The position numbers and the translations under genes were made by a program. The notes beneath the pieces were generated by a model that saw only the letters and a program-made list of their open reading frames with translations, did not search any database and was not told the DNA's origin. From Eopsaltria australis (lineage: Eukaryota > Chordata > Aves > Passeriformes > Petroicidae), in assembly GCA_034509425.1 (NCBI GenBank), contig JAVTVJ010000298.1, positions 429,401 to 493,400 of the forward strand: a stretch of 64,000 nt of DNA, given 5' to 3'. How positions within the stretch are numbered: the stretch's first letter is position 1; every line of letters starts with the position of its first letter. This document shows, one piece after another, positions 35,836-47,600 of the stretch.

Positions 35836-35927
35836 TTGTATTATAGGGTTGTACACAGCTATTTTGGACCTAATTCACTATGAAGTGAAATAGGTCTAAA
35901 ATAGCTGTGTATAGCTCCATAATATGA
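35836..35927 (+). repeat. 92-bp near-perfect hairpin; palindromic MITE or miRNA-like precursor
   Basis: The left arm 35836-35878 pairs with the right arm 35885-35927 around a 6-base loop (TATGAA, 35879-35884). As plus-strand RNA the 43 positions give 35 Watson-Crick pairs, 6 G-U wobbles and 2 mismatches. The inner 27 positions have 25 Watson-Crick pairs. The core 35841-35922 (82 bp, starting TTATAGGG and ending CCATAA) is flanked on both sides by TA (35839-35840 and 35923-35924), the target site of Tc1/mariner elements. Size and shape resemble palindromic mariner-derived MITEs such as human MADE1, though the sequence is different. Complementarity also extends weakly past the TA, which fits that model less well. 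Confidence 0.8.
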
Positions 35928-36324
35928 TGGTTTAATCAAATAATTCAGACTATTAGAAATGAAAAGGGAATACGAAAATCATGGCTTCACTATCAATAAT
36001 CAACAAAAATATAGCTTAAACAATAATAATTGTAGTAAGTATTTATTTCCTTGGATATCAAAAAGAAATATCTGAAGTATTGACTGTCAAAAACAATTTG
36101 TCTTTCTGTTAATTAATACTCTTGGGACAATTGAGTATTACATTATCATAGGGTTGAAGGACTGCACTAAAATTCAGCTTTCAGTCAGGGTTTTTCTTGC
36201 CTAAATTTAAACTTTAGTTCAGAAATTCATTATCTGCTGCGCAGTGAAAGCTCATCAATATGACCCAGCCAGAAATATCTGATGTGTTAATCTTTGGGTC
36301 TTTTTCAGACCACGCAAGAACAGA

Positions 36325-36373
36325 ATAAAACAAAACAAAACAAAACAAAACAAAGCAAAACAAAACAAAAAAC
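36325..36373 (+). repeat. (AAAAC)n simple repeat
   Basis: About nine near-perfect AAAAC units with one G interruption. The purely simple composition makes the open frames on either strand here meaningless. Confidence 0.95.
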
Positions 36374-37029
36374 CAACCAAATTAAAAAACCCCACGAACA
36401 AATAAACACCACCACCACATTTACATCCTTTCTTATCACAGACCTTCACCCTAAACAAATTTTTCCCATCCCAGAGAGGCTCTGACCTACTTTTGAGCAA
36501 ATAAAATGAGGTTGCACAGAGAGGTCATCTGCATTTGGGTTTGGTCCTCGGGAGATGGTTCAGGGCTTGTGTTGCTCTTCAGTGATGCCTGTGTAGTCTC
36601 GGTTCTTACTGCACACTGTGAGTGCAAGGGCTGTGCACACAGACACAGAGAACATCATGGCAAGAATGACAGGATGGCTGAGGCCCGGAGCAGAGTCTGG
36701 GACAAGATCTGCTCACAGCTGCCAGGCATGCAGAGGTGAGATATAGGCTGGCATTTCATGGTAGGACCTCCTCTAGTCATTAGAAGAGAGCATTCAGTAA
36801 GGAAGAGCTTTGATCTAGGGTACAACAGCAGAGGCTTTGGGCTTTTTTACGTTTCTGCATCCTCCAAGCCCTACAGAGCTACAGTCCAAATTGCCAGGTG
36901 CTACCATGGGGAGAGAGTGAGCAAGAGTGAGTGTCTGAACTGATGATTTAGCCAGGACCTACAGTATCCACCTTATAAATGTTCTAAAGAGATATCAGCC
37001 TTTACTTTTGTTTATTCTTTAGCATTCTT
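36374..37029. other. unique, partly GC-richer sequence
   Basis: 36500-36920 is GC-richer than its surroundings but shows no recognised repeat or coding signature. It abuts the CR1 tail at 37030 and might include unrecognised, heavily diverged CR1 sequence. Confidence 0.35.
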
Positions 37030-37086
37030 AGACTTAATGACCCTTAGGGTTCCCTTCCGACTTCAATTGTTCTACAATTCTATGGC
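37030..37086 (+). mobile_element. CR1 LINE 3' terminal tail
   Basis: 'agacttaatgacccttaggg' followed by 'ttcccttccgacttcaattg' and 'ttctacaattctatgg' is the plus-sense CR1 3' terminus with its final TTCTATG-type repeat. Only about 57 bases are recognisable; the upstream body is either absent or too diverged. Confidence 0.7.
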
Positions 37087-37927
37087 TCCCAACTAAATGC
37101 TTGTGATCTTTTTGTTATATTTGTTACAAACTGTTGTAGACAGTTCTCTGGACACGTTAGAAGCTGCCAATGATCTAAATTTTATATTTTATTTTTCAGT
37201 GAAATATGATATTCATAGAACTAAATAATGGAGGACATTTGTTAGGCTGTCATAGGTACTGGAAATCTATAAGGAACTTTTACTCTAACAATCAAGAGGA
37301 CTCCTGTAAGGATATCAAAGGAAATTAGCTTACAGGTGTAATCTGCCTTATAAGAAAGATAGTAAAAGACCTTGTTACAATAGGAAAAAAAAAGAAATTT
37401 TGCAAGTCAGGGAGAATCTGAATCAATAGTGAAAAAAAATTGCTAAGCATAGTTAGAACTGTTAAGCTGAAGCTCACTTTTATGTTTTATTAAACATAAC
37501 TCACTTGTACATTGTGTGAACTGCACATCAAATTTGGAATAACAGACCCATTAATCATACATGAAAAGTTAGCAGTAGATTTAAAATACCTACCACGTGT
37601 GATGATGAATTCAGGATTTCCTGTTACAGGCGTATACTGTTCTAAGACAATTTGCAAATGTCATGAAGACCAAATATGACAAGTTCAGGATAGATTTATT
37701 GTAGAAAACAGTATTTAAAGCCTCATATTTTCTTCTTATGGTGTATAACCTGCTCCTTTTTAAACCTTTATCTTTAATAGATATTGCAAGTTTTAGAGCT
37801 ATGCCTAGCTATTGCTAAGTAATTCATCTAAATCAGACATGGTGTCTAAAACTAAAAACAAAAAGTAATTTTTTCCAGTGGATTGATGAACTGTTAGGAC
37901 TTGCTACATGGTGATTTTCTTTTAACT
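37087..37927. other. unique AT-rich sequence, no gene seen
   Basis: No recognised feature between the two CR1 fragments. Confidence 0.5.
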
Positions 37928-38223
37928 TCACAGAATGACAGAATATGCTGAGTTGGATGGGAGCCACAAGGATCACCAAGTCCAACTCCCAGTCCTGAAC
38001 AGGATGTCCAAAAAATCACACCACGGGCCTGAGAGCATTGTCCAAATTACTTTTTGTATTCTGTCAGTCTTGGTGCTGTGACCACTCCCCTGGGGAGCCT
38101 GTTCCAGTCCCCAAACCCCCTCTGGCTCAAAAACATTTTCCTGATATCCAGCCTAAACCTCCCCTAACACAACTTCAGGCCATTCCTTCGGGTCCTGTCA
38201 CTGATCACCACGAAGAAGAGCTC
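37928..38223 (-). mobile_element. CR1 LINE 3' end, 5'-truncated
   Basis: It starts 'ttcacagaatgacagaatat' and runs through 'gctgagttggatgggag', 'gggcctgagagcattgtcc', 'tcagtcttggtgctgtgacc' and 'cctgatatccagcctaaacc' to 'gtcctgtcactgatcacc', then stops near 38223. It has the same 3' subfamily signature as the copy at 24669 and is about half its length. Confidence 0.92.
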
Positions 38224-41200
38224 ACAATCAAACTCCTTCAAATTCTACTTCAACCAAAAGGTATTTATTTAAAATTAGAGAATACTTATAAACTGTGATC
38301 AAAGTTGTCAAGATATCCTGACATTTATCATGGCCATTACCAGACTTGTGTTCTGTGAATGTGTAAACCTGGAGCAGTGATATGCCATTATGGTGACTAC
38401 ATCATAAAGGAATCAGCTCAATACCATCTCCTCTGTAGTGAGAGGGTAAGGAAGTTGTCTATACACTTAAAGTTACTTGTAAGTATATATACTTGTAACA
38501 CATTTGAGATGCAGCAGATCTCAGCCTATGTCTTCTGGCAGCTGGCTATTAGGAAGGATATTGTGGACTCAGTAGTCAAAGATAATTATGCATTTCAGTC
38601 TTCTGAGCAACTAGCTGAAAGGAAATGAAATAAGGGAGAATAAAACCAAATGCTGTGAAGATGTGATGGAATGTACTTAAAAAGGTGAAATACTTTTATT
38701 CTTCTTCACACTTTCCATCAAACTGAATGCCTTTGGAATTTCTATCTCCCAAACTCATCCTTTTTAAGTCATCATTTTCAGACTGTTATCCTGTGTCTAC
38801 AGTTCTGCTGAGGGGAAGATCTGGTAACTAACATTTCTTTCTCCTAAATATCTTCTGCAATTTCAGTAATGACATGAGAAAAAAGATGAGGAAAATGGCA
38901 GGGAATGTCACCTTCATGCACAAACACTATTTTTTTCAGAGACATGGTATTTGAAGAAAGATTATTCTTTCTTCACGTTGCTTTCCATGATGACGAGCAG
39001 AATGTTCCTGCAGTAGTCACGATGAACTCCTCCAAAGTTCCTGTCATGCTAAAGACTTGTTGTCTAATATGCAAGTGGTCCCTGTGGTACATTTTATTTC
39101 TTAAGTAATAAACCAGTGGCAAGTCTCACCTTTTTAAAGACATCCTTCTCTAACTATTCTATACATCAAATAAATGTATAGGTTGGCAGCTCTTGTTGGT
39201 GGAGACTGGGGACAGAAGCATGTGTTATGCAAGGGAATTCCTCTTAGACATTTATTTAAAATGTATTTGCTGTACTTCCTCCACCCATTTATATTTTACT
39301 TTCTAGAACTGACTTAACCCAAATCTTCAGGAATTCCTGCAGAAAATAAAAATATGCTACAAAAAACCAGGAAATACATAAGAAAGAAAAAAAATATCTC
39401 CTAAGGACTTAGCTGTGCAAGTGTAAGCACTGCTGATGTGGAATAACCCAAAGAGTAGTTTGCAGCTCATTAATAGAAATGGTACGAACAGGTTGAAAGA
39501 GAGAAACACTGCACGGTATAAAATAATTTTAAAATCAACACAATTATTCTTTAATTCATTTTTCTCTCTCTTTTTCACTGTTGTTTAGCAGAACTACAAA
39601 TCTGTAAAACATGCATTCTTTTCTGGGCCATAGCATGTGACTGCATAACACTGGGACAACTTAGCCTGGTATAGATTAAAAAAAACAGAGAAACTGAAAC
39701 TCCATAACGAACAAAACCCCTCTGATTTTACTCAGATAAAATTTCTCAACTCCTTTGGAGTAGTGAATTGTAAAATATCTGCACAGAATAGCAGTCACCT
39801 CTTTCATTCTGAAGGAAAATTTACTTCCATCTTCCTTTGATAGAATGTCATTATTTTCTTTCATTTCACTGTTACTCCTCCGCACTTTCTTCTGTCTGGT
39901 TTAATCTTTCTTCCTATTTCAAACTTGCCATAGCTCTTTTGTTTTTCTTTTTTACTTTTTCCATCTCTGTCTTGCTCCCAGAGATAAAGCAGTACAAGAC
40001 ATTTCTGAGTTTCCTTTATATCCGGTTCTGCATACTTTTGCCTTTGAAAGATGGTTGAGCCTTGATGTGAATTCTTTGTTTCTCTCTGTATCAACAACAT
40101 GTTAACCTGTGCTGATGTTTTAGTTCTGTATTTTCTCTTTTCATCATCATATTTGTGATGAAGTGTTTACTTGGCTTGCTGTAGTTTTTCAAAGAATTCT
40201 GTCTATTTTGTATGTATATTAGAGCAGTAGTACAAGAATGGTGGTGTGCATAGTACACATTGCTGTGCACTATTATAATGTACTTTGATATTTGTACATT
40301 ATTAGAAAATGTTTGAGATATAGGTACTGAAAAAAATTATTATAAGCCTGAAGGAAATGAATAATGGAAAAATTTCTAATTAGTTGGACAATAAAAATAG
40401 ACCTATGCACTTTTCTGGATTCACTTGCCTAGCAGAGAAAATGGCTGTTTACATAGAGTAAGGGTGAAATTCACTTGTTTATCCCACTGAATTTTCAAAT
40501 AACACATCATTATGGGAAGTTCTTTCCAAATAGGTTTCTGGATGATCCCATCTGTCTAACTGAAGCTAAACACAGTGCAGCAAACCCAATGCTGTGTCAA
40601 TAGAAGCAAACATACCTACATCTCTGAGGAGGCTGGAGAGAAAATAGGCAAGATTTACTAACTTCCTGCACATTATGAAAATCATTCTTGCTGCTTGTTT
40701 CTAGGTGTATAATTGAAGCATATAAACTTCCACATTACTCCATGCCAACTTCTTCTATTCTATAAATATATTTGGATTTTTAGTCTGACCTATACTGGCT
40801 TGTTTAGTGTAATCCATAGTCAACAAAGACAGGTATTTACTTCCAAACCCTAAAATTCAGGAATGTATTTCCAGTGAAATGAGGATATTATTGGTGATGA
40901 AGTACTGTGTTTAATTTTAGTCACCAAAAAAAATTACCTCATACTGTATGAGCTACACAGAACACCTATTATGAAAATTCAAAAAATGCATAACCTCTTG
41001 TATAAGAGGAGACTGAAAAACTCTCTACTGTTCACTCTAGTAAAAATAAGGCAACTGGGAATATTATTGAGCTCTGCAAATATAGCTGATGGGGTAGCTA
41101 AACACCAGGAAAAAAGAAGGGCTGAGTAAGCTAAAAAAACAGTGCTGACTTGAGAATCCAAAAGTGTAGCTGTGTGTGAATAAATTTAGGCCGTAAGTGT

Positions 41201-43924
41201 GTCACAGCCTCAAGCACCTTCCAGCTTCCCGTTTATCTGGCTGAGCACAAGGACAGCTCTGTGCTGGCAAGAGCAGCCCTAAGGAGAGCTGTGCTGTGCC
41301 CAGGATCTGCCCCTTCTGCCTTGAGAGCTGCTGCAAGCTCAGTGTCTCATGCTGACCTTTGCCAGAGCTGCTCAGCACTGCTGCTGTGCCTCACCACTCT
41401 GCAAATATCCCTGCAGAACCTCCCACATGGAGCCACCGAGGGAGGGAAGGGACCATTTTCATGGTGAAGCTTTTGTGGAGTTGTGTCAGTAGAAAGTGAA
41501 GTCCCAGTGGCCTGGCAGGTTCTGTCCAGAGAGTTGTCCCTGTGACAGATAACAGTGCAATGACAAATACCATAACCAATGGCAGCTGACAGACATGCCC
41601 AAGAAACCCACAGGGACACAGGGAAGCATAGGGGAGTCCTGTCAACAGGCAAGCAATGGCTCAGTGTGCCCATGTAATGTTTTCTGCAAGCATCCAAATA
41701 ATTCATAAATTTCCTGTATTCATTTTTTATGATTCTTATACCTTCTACAAAAGGGGGATGATTGGCATTGCAGGAATACAGTCTCCATTTATCACTGAAC
41801 CCCTAACCCCAATTAATCAAGAAAAAGCAGTCCTAGCTCTGAAAAAGAACAAATCTCAGGCACAGGATAGCAGAGACTAAACACACACTGTCCTCCTGCT
41901 CCCAAACTTATCTACAATTTTCCTTCTCTCTAGACACCCTTGTAACAAGCCTTCAGCAGGTCAGAGAAAGAGGCATTTATTTGTTGGTAAAGAGTCTTCA
42001 GTAGTGACGATGGAATACAGGTTGTTCATATACTTGAACCACATACAAATATTTACATTTTCTGCTGAGAAGAGCACATTGTTTCCTCCAGAGGGGAATA
42101 TTATCAATTCCAAGATCACATACATTAACCCAGAACCTTCTGCTTTCACTCTAGGGTTTGCACTTTTGGAGGAAGATCATTTCATTCTGTTTATATGTTC
42201 ACTTTCTTTGTACTTCATCCTAGTGATTTTTCCTAATCCCATTCTGTGGCAGCTGCCAATATTGTCTTGAGCCAAGTAATAATGTGACTTGTGAAGCTGA
42301 CAGACAGTGGGAATAGCTGCAATTTGCAGCTGTGAGAGGTGGCAACAAATATCTGGGGAACTAATGGGAAAGTGAGAAGGTGTTTTCAACCCTGTTTGTC
42401 AATGTGTAAAACCACTAAGACAAGGATGTGCTATTCTAGTTTCATCATGGTATTTGGGGTGAAACACTATCTTTTGATAGCTGAGCCAAATTACTTCATA
42501 ACTGTACAATTTACGCCTGTCCTTAGCAACCCTTTAAACATTTTTCTCAATCCATGGTGTCAGTAGGGGATTTCTGCTGCCTCACAACTCTTAACTAGAT
42601 CATGGCGAATAACAGAGTAGATCTAAGTCTGGAAGGATGCTGCATTAATTTTGCATGGGGGGGGAGAAATAAAATAATGACAATTAATAACCTGAGATTA
42701 TATAAAATGCTTATTGGGGGTATTTTGTAACAAAATACACTGGTGTGCTATGTGAGTTTTGATAGTCTAATTCAGATTTCAGTTTTCATTAATCAGAAGG
42801 GTGAAGCATGTAGTAGAGTTCTGTTCCAGCAGTCTTCAGTTTATTATTTTTATGGCTATGTGACTTTTAATGTGACTGTTGCCTATCCCATAAACACTTG
42901 ACTCTGTAGGATAACATATTGAGCTGTTCAGAGCCCTTCCTCTGATATTAATTCAATTTCTTCAAATAGCATGAGACCTCCTTTGGTTTTTTCTGTTTCA
43001 GCTCCTCAAAGCTGTAAAGAAAAAGAAACATTTGTCTCATAATTAAGAAGTTGTAATATCTGCTTTTGAAAAATAAACCACAGGAAAAAGGCATTTATAA
43101 ACAACATACTTTTGGAAGCAAGAAATATTATAAAGGTTTTTGATCCATATTTACCTTTGTTCACAGTGATAAAAATGGATTTCCAGATATATTTAAATGT
43201 CTTTTTCTTTTCCTTAAGATACAAATAACAATGCAAATAAAGCAAAATACAACAAAATGAACTCTATAATATAAGGAGGACCATGATCATAAGGACTAAA
43301 TAACACTTTCTAGTGCTGTAATAAAACACCATGAAAACTGAGGGGAAAAAATGATTACTTTAGCAATCTGGATTGACTCCCAGATTTTCCAGAACTGTCA
43401 CATGTTGCTAGTACATCACTTGTTTTTAAATCAAACAATCTCACTCTGTGTTTATAAGTCAGAAAGCTGGGGTTAGCCCTGGCTTACCTTGGCTGGTCCC
43501 AGTCACACACACTCAGTCCAGCCAAGCAGGTCCCCACCTGCAGTGCAGAGAAACACTCGGAGTAGATGCAAGTGCCATCATCCTTCAAGAGGAAGGAACA
43601 GCTCTGAACAGGAAAGAAAAATTTTCTTGTCACACTCACGGATTGGTAAGCAAAAGAGTGAGAGCTGGTGCAGGTTTTTTTTCTCTGAAAACTAGAGATA
43701 CTTTTAACAGATGTTTTCTTCTTGAGCCAGATATATATCCCAGGGTTAAGTCAAAATTTAACAGTAAATAACAGTGTCTACTTCTGAGAATGAAAATATG
43801 TGCCCATTATGTGACCACCTTTCTTTCATGTCAAATATTAGCAATGGCATTGACTCATTTAAGTTTTCAACAGAACTCATTGTAACCAAAAAACAACTCC
43901 AAGGACTGGTATATGCTGGGCACC
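38224..43924. other. unique sequence, 5.7 kb, no gene recognised
   Basis: No dated repeat or gene was recognised. The exception in composition is the GC-rich island at 41207-41660, listed separately. An 8-G run lies at 42657-42664. Confidence 0.4.
41207..41660. other. GC-rich island of unresolved origin
   Basis: About 450 bases clearly richer in G and C than either flank, with dense CAGC/GCTG words ('ctgctgcaagctcag', 'agagctgctcagcactgctg'). Overlapping minus-strand frames of 84 and 119 codons reflect composition. It has sharp edges against AT-rich DNA, as an inserted LTR or old repeat would, but no TG...CA termini, TATA box or known family was recognised. Confidence 0.35.
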
Positions 43925-44645
43925 TCTCAGCTGCAGAAAAGCTTGACAGGAAAAACCCTGGGCATTCTGGTGAATACCAAGTTGAACATGAGCCAGCAAT
44001 GTGCCCTTGCAAAGGAGAAGGCAAGTATTATCCTGCAGTGCATTAGGCCAAGCCTTGGCAGCAGGCTGAGGGAAGAGATTCTTTCTCGCAGCACTGGTGA
44101 AGCCACACCTGGAGTGCTGTGCTCAGGTTTGGGCTTCCCAGTGCAAGAGAGGCATGGGAATACTGATGGGAGCCCAACAGAGGGTCAGAATGATAAGTAA
44201 GGGACTAGAGAATCTCCTGTGAGAGGAACCTGAGAAAAATCTGAGAAAGCTGGGGCTGTTCAGCCTCAAGAGAAGGCTCAGGGGAGATTTTACTGTTTCA
44301 TGTGAATACTGGAGGAATGCTGCAAAGAGGATGGAGCCTGGCTCTTTTCAGACGTGTCCAGTAGCATAACCAGAGACAAAGGGCACAAACTGAAACACAG
44401 GAGGGTCTGTGCAGCACTCTGAACATCAGGAACCACTTTCTCTGTGACTAAGGGTGACTAAGCTCTGACATAGATTCCCCAGGAAAGTTAGTGAATCTCC
44501 TGCTTGGAGATATTTGAAAAAAAACATCTAGACATAGTCCTAGGCAAGTAGTTTTGGTGGCCCTTCTTGAGCAGAGGGGTTTGACCAGATGACTTCCAAA
44601 GGTCCTTTCCAATTTCAAACCTTCTGTGGTTCTGTGATTCTATGA
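43925..44645 (+). mobile_element. CR1 LINE 3' portion with intact 3' terminus
   Basis: It reads in the plus sense: 'ggcattctggtgaatacc', 'atgagccagcaatgtgccc', 'cacctggagtgctgtgctc', 'aaagctggggctgttcagcc' and 'tttgaccagatgacttcc', then the terminus 'ggttctgtgattctatg' at about 44639. These are the last part of ORF2 and the 3' UTR of a CR1 subfamily. Stops and frame breaks are frequent, so it is a dead copy, and it is truncated at the 5' side near 43925. Confidence 0.93.
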
Positions 44646-47600
44646 ACAATTTTTTGTCTCATTCACTTCCCTCCATGACACCAAAATGACACTGTCCTCT
44701 AGCCCTTCAAGGCACATTCCATGAACCATTGATCCATCCATTCATAGATCCTGTGAGCAGAAAAGCATATTTTATGCACCAGGTAGAGTTTCTGGATGGC
44801 AATCAATTCTCTAGGTAAACTGAAACAGTGCACCATCCTTTTATCATCACACGTAATCTGACATAATTTTCATAGTAACTGAATTCTTTCTTCAGAGTTA
44901 AACAGGCCTCAAGAGCAAACTTTCCATCTTGCTCTAACTTTGAATAATTCTGTTATTTGCTCACCTCCTGTTTTTTCCCATTTTTAGCACAAGATAAAAA
45001 TAAGAATATCATGTGAGACTATGTAAAGGAAACAATATTGCAATAATCTGAAACATCTTCAATGTTTCAATAAATGAGTGTTTCACTTTGTGGATTTTTG
45101 AAGAATTTCATGTTTTAAAACTCCTATCACAGTAGAACTGGAGAAATTTATTTTTTTTACTTGTCAAGAGTTTTTCAAGGTAAGAGATTTGACACAACAG
45201 GTACAGTCTTCCTGAGAGAAATTTATTCCAACTATAATGGAAAAAATATGTATTTCTCTTTATACACTGTGGAATTCAATAGTTCTAACTCTGAACTTAA
45301 GGGATGGGTACTTTTCTTCAATAATCACATGGCATTTGATATTAGTAAGTTGAGACAACTTGGAAAATAATTATGAGGTAGGTAGGAATGTACCTACACT
45401 TTTCATTCTTAAATGAGCTAGAAATTCTTCTTGATATAATGCTCATTCTGGCTCAAACAAAATGCAAAGTTTACCAGAAGACAAAGCAACTGAGTGACTT
45501 TTCAGCCGGCATCCATGGGAGCAGTTTATCTTGTGACAATTTCCTGAAAGCAAGGTAGGTAACATATCCAGTTTATATTTATGACACGAACAAAAGCTGT
45601 TCATTTTTTGTTGTTGTTGCTCTCAGGAACTCTACCTTGCAGCTCTCCCTTCCTTAAAAAACAGCATTTCTGCTGTAATTTTTCTTCCGTGTCATTCAGT
45701 CTTTCATTACTGAGTCTTGTAGATGTCATAAGCACTTCTGAAACTGAAGAAGCAGAGTTCAGTTCAAAGGAGGAAATTCATGTTTTGATGCCTGTTTGAA
45801 TCTTATCTAAACTATCCAGGTTTCTCAGCTCTCAGCTTTGCTACGGAGATCTCAGAAGAATGGTCTTTTCTTCTCTGTGTCAAACTGCTCCTTCTCATTT
45901 GACAAACATTCATGGTTATGGGAGTAAATTTCCTGCATTTTGAATCTGAGAAATGTTGCATTTGATTTGAATGCTTCTGCTTTTAAGCAGACCTCATTAA
46001 AATTCAAAAATTAATGAAAACCACTTTTTTTTTCTGATGCTTTTAAATCACTGAAATTAGACCCAAAATTTGACTTAGACAGTGTAATGCACTGCTTTCT
46101 TTTTACTCCATGTTCACATAAATTAACACCTATTTTATCTGGACCTCTCAGAATATACTTGTCTCCACACTGCACTACTAAAGGAGAACCTCCTCTGCAT
46201 TTGTGGGCAGCTTTTCTTTGCCTGAGCTCAACAGAATAACTTACTTTGTAAAACTCCACACCCTTGTCCCAAAAGCAGAAGTGCTCTAACTTCCACAGCA
46301 CAATCACAACTTGCCTTTTTTTACAAAAGGCAGGTACTGGTGGCTATTCTAAAACCCACATTTCATTTTGCCTTTGTTTTAGAAATGCACATGCTTCAGA
46401 AAAAAGAATTTTTCCTCTTAAAGGAGTTTATAAACAAACTGTGTAATCTAAGATGCGCTGATTCTCAAGCTTTTTCATGTGTAGTCTCATATTGCAGTTT
46501 TTTTCCTTGTTTTTCATCTGTACTGCACAACAGATGATGAGGAACTGGACCATCAACAGCCTGTTACGAGAAGAGCAAGTGTCAGTCAAGTAAATGAAAA
46601 AGACCTATCAATAAGTCAAACCTGACTATCAAGGTAAAGCTCTTAATTCTTCTTAAAGCTTAAGGATTATGCCAAATTAATGGCAAGGTCACCATTTTTT
46701 CTAAGTCCCATGTATTTCTTTGCCTTTCAGGAGTAAATAGCAAGTTGCAAAAGCCACCCTTCGTACATTACAATTCCTTGTGGCTGCTGGGAGTGAGTTC
46801 TGTAGTTACTGAGGGTGCTTTCCAGCACTGCTGAAAACATTGGGCCCGACTCAGCAGCATGGTTGGGCATACTCCTGAAATAGGCATTAAAAATAGGAAA
46901 AGGCCAGAAAACAGATTCTTTTTTTTTTTTCAATTTTCATTTACATTTTAATTTAAAATCACATTAAATAAAGGGGGGAAATATTGTATCATCCAATATC
47001 TATCTTTTTTTTAAATAAAAATATCATGACTGCATAGCATTTTCACATATTGCACTAATATCCCCTGCACGTGGCCATTAAAGTGACTGTCTTGAAGGGC
47101 TGATAACAGTGGCCAAAATTGCTTTCATAACAGTTATGGAGCAAGCTTTGACAGCGATATAAACAGCATGAAATTATCCATGAGCTGGTTAAAAGCTGCA
47201 AACAGGTTTACAAAGTATACCTTGTTGGCCTATCCAGAGACTTTTACTGAAATGTTTAGCAGTCTATGCTGAGTTTAGAATTTCAGCCTGTCATGAAATC
47301 TGCCTAAACTGACTATGTTTATATTACACACCTCTCTGTGGCATCTGTAAACTGAGAGGCCCTACTGCCTTTATGCATTACAAAATCTAAGGAAAACCAG
47401 GACCTAATTAGGTTTTACTGGGATTCATGTATTATTACTACCTTTGTATAGCATTATTACAGTTGTGTGATAGGTACATGGAGTAGTTATTAGCTATTGT
47501 GCTAAAAAAATTAACTTCTGCTCTCTTTTCTTGTTTGCCCTAATGCTTTGCAAGCACTCAGTGTACAACTCGCCATGGGGTTGGTCTGCTCACCACCAAA

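Noticed and set aside
36294..36500. Frames on both strands across the AAAAC tract
   Set aside because: They arise from the simple repeat, which lacks stops in several frames.
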